Shown: positions 1-7,291 of the stretch, in pieces | How positions within the stretch are numbered: position 1 is the first letter of the stretch | How the letters are laid out: the number at the start of each line of letters is the position of its first letter | Assembly: GCA_035528715.1 (NCBI GenBank) | Contig: DATKYB010000068.1 | Coordinates: 1-8,379, forward strand | Length of the DNA stretch: 8,379 nucleotides | Reading direction: 5' to 3' | Origin: Nitrospinota bacterium | Lineage (GTDB): Bacteria > JADFOP01 > DATKYB01 | The notes under the pieces: model-generated | What the model saw: only the letters and a program-made list of their open reading frames with translations | The model's database searches: none | What the model was told of the DNA's origin: nothing | Translations under genes and position numbers: made by a program

Positions 1-1
1 T

Positions 2-1108
2 AAAAAAGGAGAAGAGCTAAGGGTTGGGATAAGAAGTATTTTAAAAAAGGACGATTTCTTGGATACGATGAGAGGTCTTACAAACTTGGCTGATGTAAGT
101 CTTATAAAGGCCTTAGAGATAGCTGAGGTGAGGATGATAGAGAGATATGGAAAACCAACAGAGCAAACATCTCAAAACAAGCTTAGAGATTCTAGCTTTG
201 CAATCATAGGTTTAGGAAAGCTCGGAGGGAAGGAATTCGACTTTGGGTCTGATCTGGATATAGTATTTATTTATTCTCAGGATGGATCTACTACGGGTAT
301 ACCTTCTGGCAATGGAGAAATGATAAACAGAATAAGCAACAGAGTTTTTTATGCGAAGCTCTATGAAGAAATTTATCAAATGATTAGTGGAATAACCCGA
401 TCCGGGTTCTTATATAAAATAGATGCAAGATTGAGACCTGATGGTAAGAAAGGTGTTATGACCATCAACCTTGATACGCTAAAGAAATATTTACTAAAAA
501 GGGCAGAGGTGTGGGAAAAACAGGCCTTTGTAAAGGCAAGATTTATTGCAGGTAGTAAGATTCTAGGTGATAAAGCGATAAAGATTATTCACAAAAGCAT
601 TTATCAAGAGAAATTTGATCCTACTATAGCTTCGGAAATTAATAATATGAGAAAAAGGATAGAAAAAGAGAGAGGAAAGGAAAAAGAGGGGTTAAAAGAT
701 ATAAAGTTGGGATATGGTGGTCTTTTGGATATAGAATTCATTGTTCAATATTTACAGTTAAAATATGGAAGTAGGTTTAAAAGCTTAAGGGATACGAATA
801 CCTTAGCTATATTGGAAAGATTAAGAAACAAAGATTTAATATCTAAACGTGACTGTAACAAGCTAATCAAAGCATACAGATTTTTTAGAGAGACTGTTTC
901 CGGCCTCAGAATTGAACATGAACGTCCCTCCAGTTCTTTGCCAGATGTCGGCCACAAACTTGATATTTTAGCAAGTAGATTAGGTTATAAAAGTGATGAA
1001 AAAAAAGGGTCAGGGAAAAAACTTATGGATGAATACGACCTTCATACAACAGTTGTACGAAATATATACAAAAGCATATTTAATAATAAAATTGCCAAAT
1101 CTTGTTGA
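2..1108 (+). CDS. glnE: Glutamine synthetase adenylyltransferase GlnE, C-terminal part (5' end outside the window)
   Basis: GlnE adenylylates glutamine synthetase to lower its activity, and its N-terminal half removes the adenylyl group; it answers to nitrogen status through PII proteins. The reading frame is open from base 2, so the gene starts upstream, and the ATG-like starts inside are not real starts. The visible 368 residues begin with a typical linker (EELRVGIRSIL, then TMRGLTNLAD). They then show the nucleotidyltransferase motifs: GLGKLGG near residue 70, GSDLD near 82-86 (metal-binding acidic residues), DARLRP near 141 and GGLLDIEFIVQ near 239. DARLRP and the GGLLDIEF block match the C-terminal adenylyltransferase domain better than the N-terminal adenylyl-removing domain. 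A helical C-terminal domain follows and ends in the usual place. The stop is TGA, so UGA is a working stop codon in this organism. Confidence 0.93.
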   Translation, partial: KKGEELRVGIRSILKKDDFLDTMRGLTNLADVSLIKALEIAEVRMIERYGKPTEQTSQNKLRDSSFAIIGLGKLGGKEFDFGSDLDIVFIYSQDGSTTGIPSGNGEMINRISNRVFYAKLYEEIYQMISGITRSGFLYKIDARLRPDGKKGVMTINLDTLKKYLLKRAEVWEKQAFVKARFIAGSKILGDKAIKIIHKSIYQEKFDPTIASEINNMRKRIEKERGKEKEGLKDIKLGYGGLLDIEFIVQYLQLKYGSRFKSLRDTNTLAILERLRNKDLISKRDCNKLIKAYRFFRETVSGLRIEHERPSSSLPDVGHKLDILASRLGYKSDEKKGSGKKLMDEYDLHTTVVRNIYKSIFNNKIAKSC

Positions 1109-1163
1109 AGATCATTTTTTATGATAAAATTAAAGATTAAAAATTTTAATTTCTTTTGATAAA

Positions 1164-2132
1164 ATGCGTAATATAAAGACAAAGAAATATATAATCATTT
1201 CAATTATTCTTCATATCTTTTTTATTCTTGCTATAGGAAAGGTAGCGATTAAAGAAAAAAGTCTGTTAGATCCACTGAAGATAAAGATTCTTGAAGAATT
1301 TTCAAAAACAAAAGGGATTATAGAAGACCTTCCTAAGCCACCAATGATTGAGGAACCTAAAGAGGCAAAAATTCTCTCTCAATATTCCAGCAAAGCCCAT
1401 CAAGACTTATCCGATAAAAAATCAGATATTCCGGGTGTAAAAAAACCCTCCGGACTTACAAGAAAAAAAGCTTCTGAGATAGCAAGTAAGAAGAGCCAAA
1501 AATCAGAAATAAAGGCCTTGATGAAAGATGAAAAAATCTCTCAAAAAAGTAAACCAAAAAAAATCTTAGCCGAGTTAGAAAAAGGAAAAGGATTAGAGTC
1601 AATCAAATCCCACGAAAAAATAGTAAAGAAGGAAGAGGCTGAAACAGAAGCTTTATTAAAGAAAAAAGAAAAACATCTTCCTGATACTCTTTCTCCGCAA
1701 AGAGAAGATACAAGATCCTTAAAAGGACTACCTCTTTTGAGTTCAGAGGATTTAAAGAAGTATGTAAAACCAGGTAATAAAGGAGATGGTTCTGATGGAG
1801 TTACCGTATCTTTAGAAACTAAGGAGTACAAATATATATCTTACTTTATCCATATAAAAAATAAGATAGAACTTTTATGGGATTATCCTATGGAGGCTGC
1901 TAGAGAGGGGATTTATGGATCACTATTTTTAAAATTTACAATTCTTAGTAATGGAAAGCTGGAAAAAGTAGTTTTGATAAGATCTTCTGGTTCAACGATA
2001 TTAGATGATGAGGCTATTCGTGCCATCAGTACCGCCTCCCCTTATAACCCATTTCCAAAGAGGTTAACAGAGAATAGGATAACGATTACAGCTTCCTTTC
2101 ACTATTTACCACGTATATTATACGTAAGATAA
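1164..2132 (+). CDS. TonB-family energy transducer with a lysine-rich linker
   Basis: A 322-residue protein with TonB architecture. Residues about 9-28 form a single hydrophobic membrane anchor after a basic N-terminus, so the rest should lie in the periplasm. Residues about 30-215 are a low-complexity linker rich in Lys, Glu and Ser, with only a short Pro-rich patch (LPKPPMIEEP, 56-65) in place of the long Pro-Lys repeats of classical TonB. Residues about 222-322 are a TonB C-terminal domain: a YP motif at 241-242, then G-x-L-x-L-x-F, NGK, RSSG at 273-276, LDDEAIRAI at 280-288 and PFPKRL at 296-301. Such proteins couple the proton motive force to outer-membrane transport, or serve as TonB/TolA-like envelope proteins. 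No ExbB or ExbD gene is next to it, so the partner and substrate are unknown. No clear Shine-Dalgarno sequence precedes the ATG at 1164. The name tonB is not used because the role could be TolA-like. Confidence 0.85.
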   Translation: MRNIKTKKYIIISIILHIFFILAIGKVAIKEKSLLDPLKIKILEEFSKTKGIIEDLPKPPMIEEPKEAKILSQYSSKAHQDLSDKKSDIPGVKKPSGLTRKKASEIASKKSQKSEIKALMKDEKISQKSKPKKILAELEKGKGLESIKSHEKIVKKEEAETEALLKKKEKHLPDTLSPQREDTRSLKGLPLLSSEDLKKYVKPGNKGDGSDGVTVSLETKEYKYISYFIHIKNKIELLWDYPMEAAREGIYGSLFLKFTILSNGKLEKVVLIRSSGSTILDDEAIRAISTASPYNPFPKRLTENRITITASFHYLPRILYVR

Positions 2133-2163
2133 TTTATAGGAGTTACTTTTAACAAAAGGTAAG

Positions 2164-2580
2164 ATGAAGAAGTTTAAACTGATTGAGACCACTGCTGATA
2201 TAGGTGTTGTTGCAACAGGGGATTCATTACGAGAGGCTTTTACAAATACAGCTTCTGGCTTATTCTCCATAATGACAGAAACAGATAAAGTCGAAAAGAA
2301 AGATGCTCTTCCATTTAGTGCAGAGGGAGATAATCTTGAGAACCTATTGATTAATTGGTTAAATGAGCTTATTTACCTCCAAGAGATAAACGATTTTTTC
2401 GGTAAAGAGGTTGTTATAAAAGAGTTCGTTGAAAAAAGTCTTAAAGGAGAGATATGGGGAGAGAAGATAGATAGAAATAGACATATACTCGGAACAGAGG
2501 TTAAAGCAGCTACCTATCATAATCTTGAGATAAGAGATAAAAATGGAAACTGGATGATTAAGGTAATCTTTGATATTTAA
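2164..2580 (+). CDS. Archease, activator of the RNA ligase RtcB
   Basis: Archease is a small cytoplasmic protein that speeds up guanylylation of RtcB and lets it turn over many times. The 138 residues match the usual family length and show its signatures in order: TADIG at 10-14 with the metal-binding Asp12, WLNELIYL at 65-72, GE-KIDRNRH at 99-107, VKAATYH at 113-119, and the C-terminal VIFDI at 134-138 with the conserved Asp137. One deviation is visible: most archeases read H-T-A-D at the first motif, and this one has T-T-A-D. The start ATG at 2164 has AAAAGGT a few bases upstream. It sits 31 bases after the tonB-like gene and 107 bases before rtcB; archease-rtcB adjacency is a well-known arrangement and supports both calls. 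Confidence 0.93.
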   Translation: MKKFKLIETTADIGVVATGDSLREAFTNTASGLFSIMTETDKVEKKDALPFSAEGDNLENLLINWLNELIYLQEINDFFGKEVVIKEFVEKSLKGEIWGEKIDRNRHILGTEVKAATYHNLEIRDKNGNWMIKVIFDI

Positions 2581-2670
2581 TTTTTTCTGAATTGTACAGA
2601 TTGTTTTAGATTTATAAGATCGATTGGTTTTTATGTCTAATAACTAAGTTTTTGTTTATATTTTAATTAA

Positions 2671-2676
2671 AGGAGG
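2671..2676 (+). promoter_or_regulatory. Strong Shine-Dalgarno sequence that fixes the TTG start of rtcB
   Basis: AGGAGG lies 11 bases before a TTG at 2688 (AGGAGGGAG ends 8 bases before it). An in-frame TAG at 2682-2684 rules out any start further upstream. The next in-frame ATG would cut 22 residues from the conserved N-terminus, so TTG is the supported start. Confidence 0.8.
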
Positions 2677-2687
2677 GAGTTTAGAGT

Positions 2688-4136
2688 TTGGAAAATAGAC
2701 TTAGAAGATTAGATGAATACCGATGGGAACTTCCCATATCATTTAAGGAAGGAATGAGAATACCGGGGATAATCTATGCTGATGATATTCTTATGAAGGA
2801 TATCATGAAAGATGAATCAATCGTACAAGTTGCAAATGGCGCCTTTCTTCCAGGAGCTATAAAGGCTTCCCTCGCCATGCCCGATATTCACTACGGATAT
2901 GGTCTTCCCATTGGGGGAGTTGTGGCCACTGATATTAAAGCCGGTGGTGTCATATCCCCTGGGGGAGTAGGGTTTGATATCAATTGAGGGGTTAGGGTCT
3001 TGAGGAGTTTCCTCAAGGTAAAGGATATTAAAGATAGACTCAAATCTCTGGTTGAGGCTTTGTTTGCTGCTATACCTGCAGGTGTTGGTAGAAAAGGAAG
3101 AATAGTTCTTTCATCAAAAGACCAAAGAGATGTGGTTGTTAAAGGGGCGGGGTGGGCTGTAGAGAAGGGCTATGGATATGAAGAAGAGTTGAAATATACA
3201 GAGGATGAAGGCTGTATTGAAGAAGCTGATCCTCATAAAATCAGCCACAAGGCTTATCAAAGGGGTATCAAGCAATTAGGGACGTTAGGTTCGGGGAACC
3301 ATTTTTTAGAAATCCAGTTTGTAGAAGAGATTTATGATGAGATGGCAGCAAAAACTTTAGGGCTCGAAAAGGACATGATTACAGTGATGATTCATTCAGG
3401 CTCCAGGGGTTTTGGCCACCAGATTTGCACCGATTACCTTGCTATATTAGAAAAGGCGGTCAGAAAATATGGTATCCATATTCCTGATAAACAACTGGCA
3501 TGTGCCCCTTTTGAATCTTCTGAAGCTCAGAGCTATCTGGCAGCTATGAGAGGAGCTGCAAACTATGCCTGGGCAAATAGACAGTGTCTGATGTACTGGA
3601 CTAGAGAGGTATTTCAAAAAGTCTTAAGGATAGGTCCAAGGGATTTAGGGATGAGTCTTATTTATGATGTAGCCCATAACATCGTAAAGGTAGAGGAACA
3701 CCAAATACAGGGAAAAACCTTCAAACTGGCCGTTCACAGAAAAGGAGCTACGAGGGCCTTTGCACCAAATCGTCCTGAAATTCCAGAAGAGTATCAATCA
3801 ATAGGTCAGCCCGTATTGATTCCAGGAGATATGGGACGTTACTCTTATATTCTTGTGGGAACAGAAAAGGCTATGGACGATACCTTTGGTAGTACCTGTC
3901 ATGGTGCAGGAAGGGTTCTCAGTAGACATGCAGCAATGAGGCTTACAAAAGGAAGAGCTATTAATAGAGAATTAGAAGATAGAGGGATTTTTGTAAAATC
4001 TGCAGGAGCAGCAACACTGCGAGAAGAAGTTTCCGAGGCCTATAAAGACATAAGAAATGTTATCCATGTTGTACACAATTCGGGGATTTCTAAAAAAGTT
4101 GTCAAATTACATCCCTTGGGAAATATCAAGGGATAA
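2688..4136 (+). CDS. rtcB: RNA-splicing ligase RtcB, predicted selenoprotein (UGA at 2985-2987 read as Sec100)
   Basis: RtcB joins RNA ends with 2',3'-cyclic phosphate or 3'-phosphate to 5'-OH ends, using GTP and two Mn(II) ions, in RNA repair or tRNA splicing. Read through one in-frame TGA (codon 100), the gene encodes 482 residues, the usual length for archease-dependent RtcB. Both sides of the TGA are conserved: [14 protein letters not shown] and [10 protein letters not shown] before it, GVRVLRS after it. The family has an invariant Cys at this codon; it bridges the two metals (Cys98 in P. horikoshii). The other active-site residues are intact: Asp97, Asn204-His205 (GSGNHFLE), His236 ([10 protein letters not shown]), His330 (YDVAHNIVK) and the guanylylated His405 (CHGAGR). 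They are offset by only one or two residues from Asp95, Asn202-His203, His234, His329 and His404 of P. horikoshii. A SECIS-like hairpin follows the TGA. Automated annotation would split this gene into a 99-residue and a 378-residue fragment. A point mutation or sequencing error (TGC/TGT to TGA) is the alternative, made unlikely by the hairpin. Confidence 0.9.
2985..2987 (+). other. In-frame UGA, predicted selenocysteine codon
   Basis: Codon 100 of rtcB is TGA in the context GFDIN-TGA-GVRVL, exactly where RtcB proteins carry their metal-bridging cysteine. Cys to Sec is the typical replacement in selenoproteins, since both are thiol-like ligands. UGA is also used as an ordinary stop in glnE in this same window, so a global reassignment of UGA is not the explanation. 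Confidence 0.88.
2997..3019 (+). promoter_or_regulatory. Predicted bacterial SECIS element
   Basis: CTTGAGGA (2999-3006) pairs perfectly with TCCTCAAG (3010-3017), leaving a GTT loop at 3007-3009. Two wobble pairs (2998 with 3018 and 2997 with 3019) can lengthen the stem to 10 bp. Bacterial SECIS elements lie directly after the UGA, inside the coding region, with the apical loop roughly 16 to 37 bases downstream and a conserved G in its first two positions. Here 19 bases separate the TGA from the loop, and the loop starts with G. No bulged U like that of E. coli fdhF is visible, but many SECIS elements outside E. coli lack it. The element would bind SelB carrying Sec-tRNA. Confidence 0.82.
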
Positions 4137-4137
4137 T

Positions 4138-4143
4138 AGGAGG
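4138..4143 (+). promoter_or_regulatory. Shine-Dalgarno sequence that decides the gpsA start
   Basis: AGGAGG lies 9 bases before ATG 4153 and directly after the rtcB stop. The frame is open upstream to 4057, but a start there would overlap rtcB by 80 bases and add 32 residues in front of the Rossmann fold that GpsA proteins lack. Confidence 0.8.
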
Positions 4144-4152
4144 ATCTGGGAG

Positions 4153-5181
4153 ATGGTATCAAATAATAAGACAAAAGAACAAATAGCAATTATAGGTGCT
4201 GGAAGCTGGGGGACTGCTCTAGCAAATTTGTTAGGTTCAAAAGATTACCCTATCAAACTCTGGGTTTATGAAAAAGATTTATTTCATTATATGAAGAAAT
4301 ATCGGGAAAATAATTATTATCTTCCTAGAGTTAGAATATCTGTAAATATTGTCCCTGTTCATTCTCTTGAAGAGGCTGTTGATAAGTCAGACATTATTAT
4401 TTCAGCTACGCCGTCTCATACGGTTAGAGATGTTATGAGTAAGACAGCTCCATATGTACCTAAAAGCGCTATTATCATTAGTGTTTCAAAAGGTATTGAA
4501 GAGGCGACATTGATGACAATGTCTGAAGTAATCAGAGATGTTCTTCCAAAGGAACTCAATGATAATGTGCTTGTTCTTTCGGGTCCTAGTTTTGCAAAAG
4601 AGGTGAGTCTTAGAAAACTAACAGCAGTAGTTATTGCTTCAGAAAATATAGAAATGGCAAGAGATCTACAACATATTTTTAATACGCCTTTTTTCCGGGT
4701 TTATACCAACAATGATATTAAAGGTGTGGAACTCGGTGGGGCATATAAAAATGTTATTGCTATTGCCACAGGGGTTTGCGACGGTTTGGAGCTAGGTTTT
4801 AATGCAAGGGCTGCACTAATAACAAGAGGGTTGGCAGAAATTTCCAGATTGGGACTTGCTATGGGTGCAAATCCTATCACTTTTTCAGGTCTAGCAGGAA
4901 TGGGAGATTTAGTCCTTACCTGTACGGGAAAACTTAGTCGTAATAGAGATATTGGCCTCAAACTGGGAAAAGGGATGAAACTAGAAGAAATTTTAAAAGA
5001 GATGAAGATGGTAGCAGAAGGAATTAATACCACCAAATCAATAGTAAGGCTTGGAGAAAAATACAATATAGAATTGCCTATAGCTGAAAAGGTATATGAT
5101 ATTTTGTTTAAAGATAAAGGAATTAAAGATGCAGTATCAGAGCTTATGGGAAGGGATCTCAAGGGAGAAACAGAGATTTAG
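4153..5181 (+). CDS. gpsA: NAD(P)-dependent glycerol-3-phosphate dehydrogenase
   Basis: GpsA reduces dihydroxyacetone phosphate to sn-glycerol 3-phosphate with NADPH or NADH, supplying the backbone of bacterial phospholipids in the cytoplasm. From ATG 4153 the product is 342 residues, the normal family length. The N-terminal Rossmann domain opens with IAIIGAGSWGTALA (GxGxxG at 15-20). SVSKGIE (Lys113) and GPSFAKE (144-150) follow. The C-terminal helical domain has VELGGAYKNVIAIA with the catalytic Lys199, GLAGMGDL (246-253) and SRNRDIG (262-268), all standard. The gene starts 16 bases after rtcB and ends 12 bases before larB, so it is very likely co-transcribed with both. No functional link to RNA repair or to nickel cofactor synthesis is evident, and the grouping may be incidental. 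Confidence 0.96.
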   Translation: MVSNNKTKEQIAIIGAGSWGTALANLLGSKDYPIKLWVYEKDLFHYMKKYRENNYYLPRVRISVNIVPVHSLEEAVDKSDIIISATPSHTVRDVMSKTAPYVPKSAIIISVSKGIEEATLMTMSEVIRDVLPKELNDNVLVLSGPSFAKEVSLRKLTAVVIASENIEMARDLQHIFNTPFFRVYTNNDIKGVELGGAYKNVIAIATGVCDGLELGFNARAALITRGLAEISRLGLAMGANPITFSGLAGMGDLVLTCTGKLSRNRDIGLKLGKGMKLEEILKEMKMVAEGINTTKSIVRLGEKYNIELPIAEKVYDILFKDKGIKDAVSELMGRDLKGETEI

Positions 5182-5193
5182 TGAGGAGATAGG

Positions 5194-5952
5194 ATGGATC
5201 GAGAGAGTTTGAAGAGATTATTAGAAAGGGTTTCAAGGGGCGAACTAAAGCCAGATGAAGCCTTGGATTCTTTGAAGCATTTACCTTTTGAAGATATCGG
5301 TTTTGCACATATAGACCACCACAGGGAGTTGCGGCAGGGTGTGCCTGAGGTTATTTATTGCGAGGGGAAAACACCAGAGCAGGTTGTTGAGATAATGGAA
5401 AGAATGTTGTCAAAAGGAGCTGATATTCTTGCTACCCGCGTTCACTCTGATATATATCAGAAAGTGAAGTTACTCGATAATAGGGCATATTACAATGAAC
5501 CTGCAAGAACAATCGTTATAAATAATAGGCCTAAGGTCCGAACCAAAGGAAAGGTATTGATTATTACAGGTGGTACTGCTGATATCTCCGTAGCTGAGGA
5601 GGCATGGGTAACCGCTGATATCTTAGGAAGCACGGTTGGTAAACTTTATGATGTAGGTGTTGCAGGGATTCATAGGCTTTTTGATAACAGAGAGAGGCTT
5701 TTTAGTGCAAGAGTTATTGTCGTTGTTGCTGGAATGGATGGTGCCTTGGCAAGCGTGATAGGAGGATTAGTTGATAAGCCTGTAATAGCTGTTCCAACGA
5801 GTGTAGGTTATGGTGCCAGTTTTGGAGGAATTTCAGCCTTACTGACCATGCTCAACAGTTGTGCTCCAGGGGTTGCAACGGTGAATATCGATAATGGGTT
5901 TGGTGCAGGTTATCTAGCTCATATCATAAATGAACTTGGGGAGAAGGTTTAG
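5194..5952 (+). CDS. larB: Nickel-pincer cofactor biosynthesis protein LarB (pyridinium-3-carboxylate synthase)
   Basis: LarB performs the first step of nickel-pincer nucleotide synthesis: it carboxylates the pyridinium ring of nicotinic acid adenine dinucleotide and hydrolyses the phosphoanhydride to give a dicarboxylate mononucleotide. The 252 residues match the family length (246 in Lactobacillus plantarum). Residues about 1-115 are the LarB-specific N-terminal part (LDHLPFED-like segment, then PEVIYCEGKTPEQ). Residues about 118-250 are a PurE-like carboxylase domain with ITGGTADISVAEEA (124-137), GVAGIHRL (155-162), VVAGMDGALASVIGG (177-191) and the C-terminal block with NSCAPGV. Its Cys223 corresponds to the catalytic Cys221 of the L. 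plantarum enzyme. GAGGAG precedes the ATG. larC follows after 23 bases, forming the expected pair. Confidence 0.95.
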   Translation: MDRESLKRLLERVSRGELKPDEALDSLKHLPFEDIGFAHIDHHRELRQGVPEVIYCEGKTPEQVVEIMERMLSKGADILATRVHSDIYQKVKLLDNRAYYNEPARTIVINNRPKVRTKGKVLIITGGTADISVAEEAWVTADILGSTVGKLYDVGVAGIHRLFDNRERLFSARVIVVVAGMDGALASVIGGLVDKPVIAVPTSVGYGASFGGISALLTMLNSCAPGVATVNIDNGFGAGYLAHIINELGEKV

Positions 5953-5975
5953 ATTTTTTATAATAAGAGGTCACA

Positions 5976-7157
5976 ATGAAAATTGCCTATTTTGATTGTT
6001 TTTGTGGAATTAGCGGTGATATGGTATTGGGAGCATTACTAGATATAGGTGTGAAACTGGACTATATTAAAGGGGAACTTAAAAAATTAAATTTGAACAA
6101 TTATGAAATTAAGGCATATAAAACAAGAAAGAGTAACATTACAGGGACAAAGGTAGATGTTCTTTTAAACCAGGATGATAAGGTTCATAGAAACCTGAAG
6201 GATATTGAGGAAATAATAAACAGTAGTTCTTTGGGGGATAAGATTAAGGATAAAGGCCTTCAGATTTTTCGGAGAATGGCAGAAGCAGAAGCTAAAATTC
6301 ATAATATTAATGTTGATAAGGTACATTTTCACGAAATTGGGGCCATTGATTCTATTGTAGATGTTATAGGTTCTCTTGTAGGAATTCATTCATTAGATCT
6401 GGACAAAATATGCTCTTCCCCGTTAAACGTTGGTAGAGGGATGGTTACCACTGAACATGGAGAACTTCCTGTTCCAGCTCCAGCAACCCTTGAGTTGTTG
6501 AAAGGAATACCCATATATACTGCATCAATAGAACATGAACTCACCACACCTACAGGAGCAGCTATAATAAGTAGTTTAGCTCAGGATTTTGGAGATCTTT
6601 CATCTATTGAGGTTGAAAAGATCGGCTATGGAGCTGGTTTTGCAGATTTTGACCATACACCTAATTTATTAAGATTAATAGTGGGAAAAAGCTTTTTGAA
6701 ATGGGCGGAGGACAATATAGATGTATTAGAGGCGAACATAGATGATATGAATCCAGAATTTTACGACTATATCTTAGAAAGATTCTTTGAGCAAGGTGCA
6801 TTGGATGTCTTTCTTACTCCGATTATTATGAAAAAAAACCGTCCCGGAATAAAAATAACCGTTTTATTAGAAGAAAAAGACCTTTCTGATATTCAAAAAG
6901 TCTTTTTTTATGAGACATCGACCTTTGGCTTAAGGTCTTTTAAAGTTAAAAGAAATAAATTGATAAGGGACATTATTAAGATCCAAACAGAATTTGGAGA
7001 GATAAGGATTAAGGTCGGCAAAGAAGATAATAATGTTATTAATATTTCTCCAGAATATGAAGACTGCAAAAAAATAGCAAGAGATAAAGAAGTTCCTCTT
7101 AAGGATGTATTTCAAAAAGCTATTAATTTGGCAAGAAAAAGACTTAAATTAGACTAA
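5976..7157 (+). CDS. larC: Nickel insertion protein LarC (CTP-dependent cyclometallase), single uninterrupted frame
   Basis: LarC inserts nickel into the pyridinium bis-thiocarboxylate mononucleotide in a CTP-dependent reaction, the last step of the cofactor used by lactate racemase and related LarA enzymes. The 393 residues show the family marks: FDCFCGISGDMVLGAL at 6-21, VHFHEIGAIDSIVD (116-129) with potential metal-binding His and Glu, PLNVGRGMV (149-157), PVPAPAT (165-171) and TPTGAA (191-196). The C-terminal LarC2 part begins near residue 250 with ANIDDMNPE, then KKNRPG, TSTFGLR and SPEYEDC. In L. plantarum the two halves are joined by programmed ribosomal frameshifting; here they are one continuous frame, so none is needed. 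AAGAGG precedes the ATG. larE and larA are absent from the window and may lie elsewhere. Confidence 0.95.
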   Translation: MKIAYFDCFCGISGDMVLGALLDIGVKLDYIKGELKKLNLNNYEIKAYKTRKSNITGTKVDVLLNQDDKVHRNLKDIEEIINSSSLGDKIKDKGLQIFRRMAEAEAKIHNINVDKVHFHEIGAIDSIVDVIGSLVGIHSLDLDKICSSPLNVGRGMVTTEHGELPVPAPATLELLKGIPIYTASIEHELTTPTGAAIISSLAQDFGDLSSIEVEKIGYGAGFADFDHTPNLLRLIVGKSFLKWAEDNIDVLEANIDDMNPEFYDYILERFFEQGALDVFLTPIIMKKNRPGIKITVLLEEKDLSDIQKVFFYETSTFGLRSFKVKRNKLIRDIIKIQTEFGEIRIKVGKEDNNVINISPEYEDCKKIARDKEVPLKDVFQKAINLARKRLKLD

Positions 7158-7291
7158 TATTGTTCGCATAAAAGACTTATATTTTTTTACTTATCTTATT
7201 TTCTCCTCTCATATTTCAAAATCTGATAATTGATTAATAATATAAGAATTAGATAAAAGGATTGTAAAGAGAGTCACCCTTTTATATAGGC

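Noticed and set aside
59-1108. glnE starting at TTG 59
   Set aside because: The frame is open from base 2 and the residues before 59 match the GlnE interdomain linker, so the gene is cut by the window edge.
1106-1138. The glnE TGA as a second selenocysteine codon (Cys-TGA followed by ten codons to a TAA)
   Set aside because: The GlnE domain ends normally at this TGA, the extension matches nothing in the family, and the only nearby hairpin (ATCAT with ATGAT) has its loop about 7 bases after the TGA, too close for a SECIS.
1109-1163. AT-only inverted repeats between glnE and the tonB-like gene as a terminator
   Set aside because: AAATTAAA with TTTAATTT is a weak all-AT dyad that is expected by chance in this composition and is not followed by a T tract.
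2592-2618. Promoter before rtcB (TTGTAC and TATAAG)
   Set aside because: The spacer is only 15 bases and both boxes are imperfect; the AT-rich gap gives several equally poor matches.
2688-4136. rtcB as a pseudogene or as two separate genes split by a nonsense codon
   Set aside because: Only this one lesion is present, it hits exactly the Cys position where Sec is chemically sensible, the frame continues unchanged, all other active-site residues are intact, and a SECIS-like hairpin follows.
4057-4152. Upstream ATG at 4057 as the gpsA start
   Set aside because: It would overlap rtcB by 80 bases and add 32 residues not found in GpsA; the AGGAGG at 4138-4143 points to ATG 4153.
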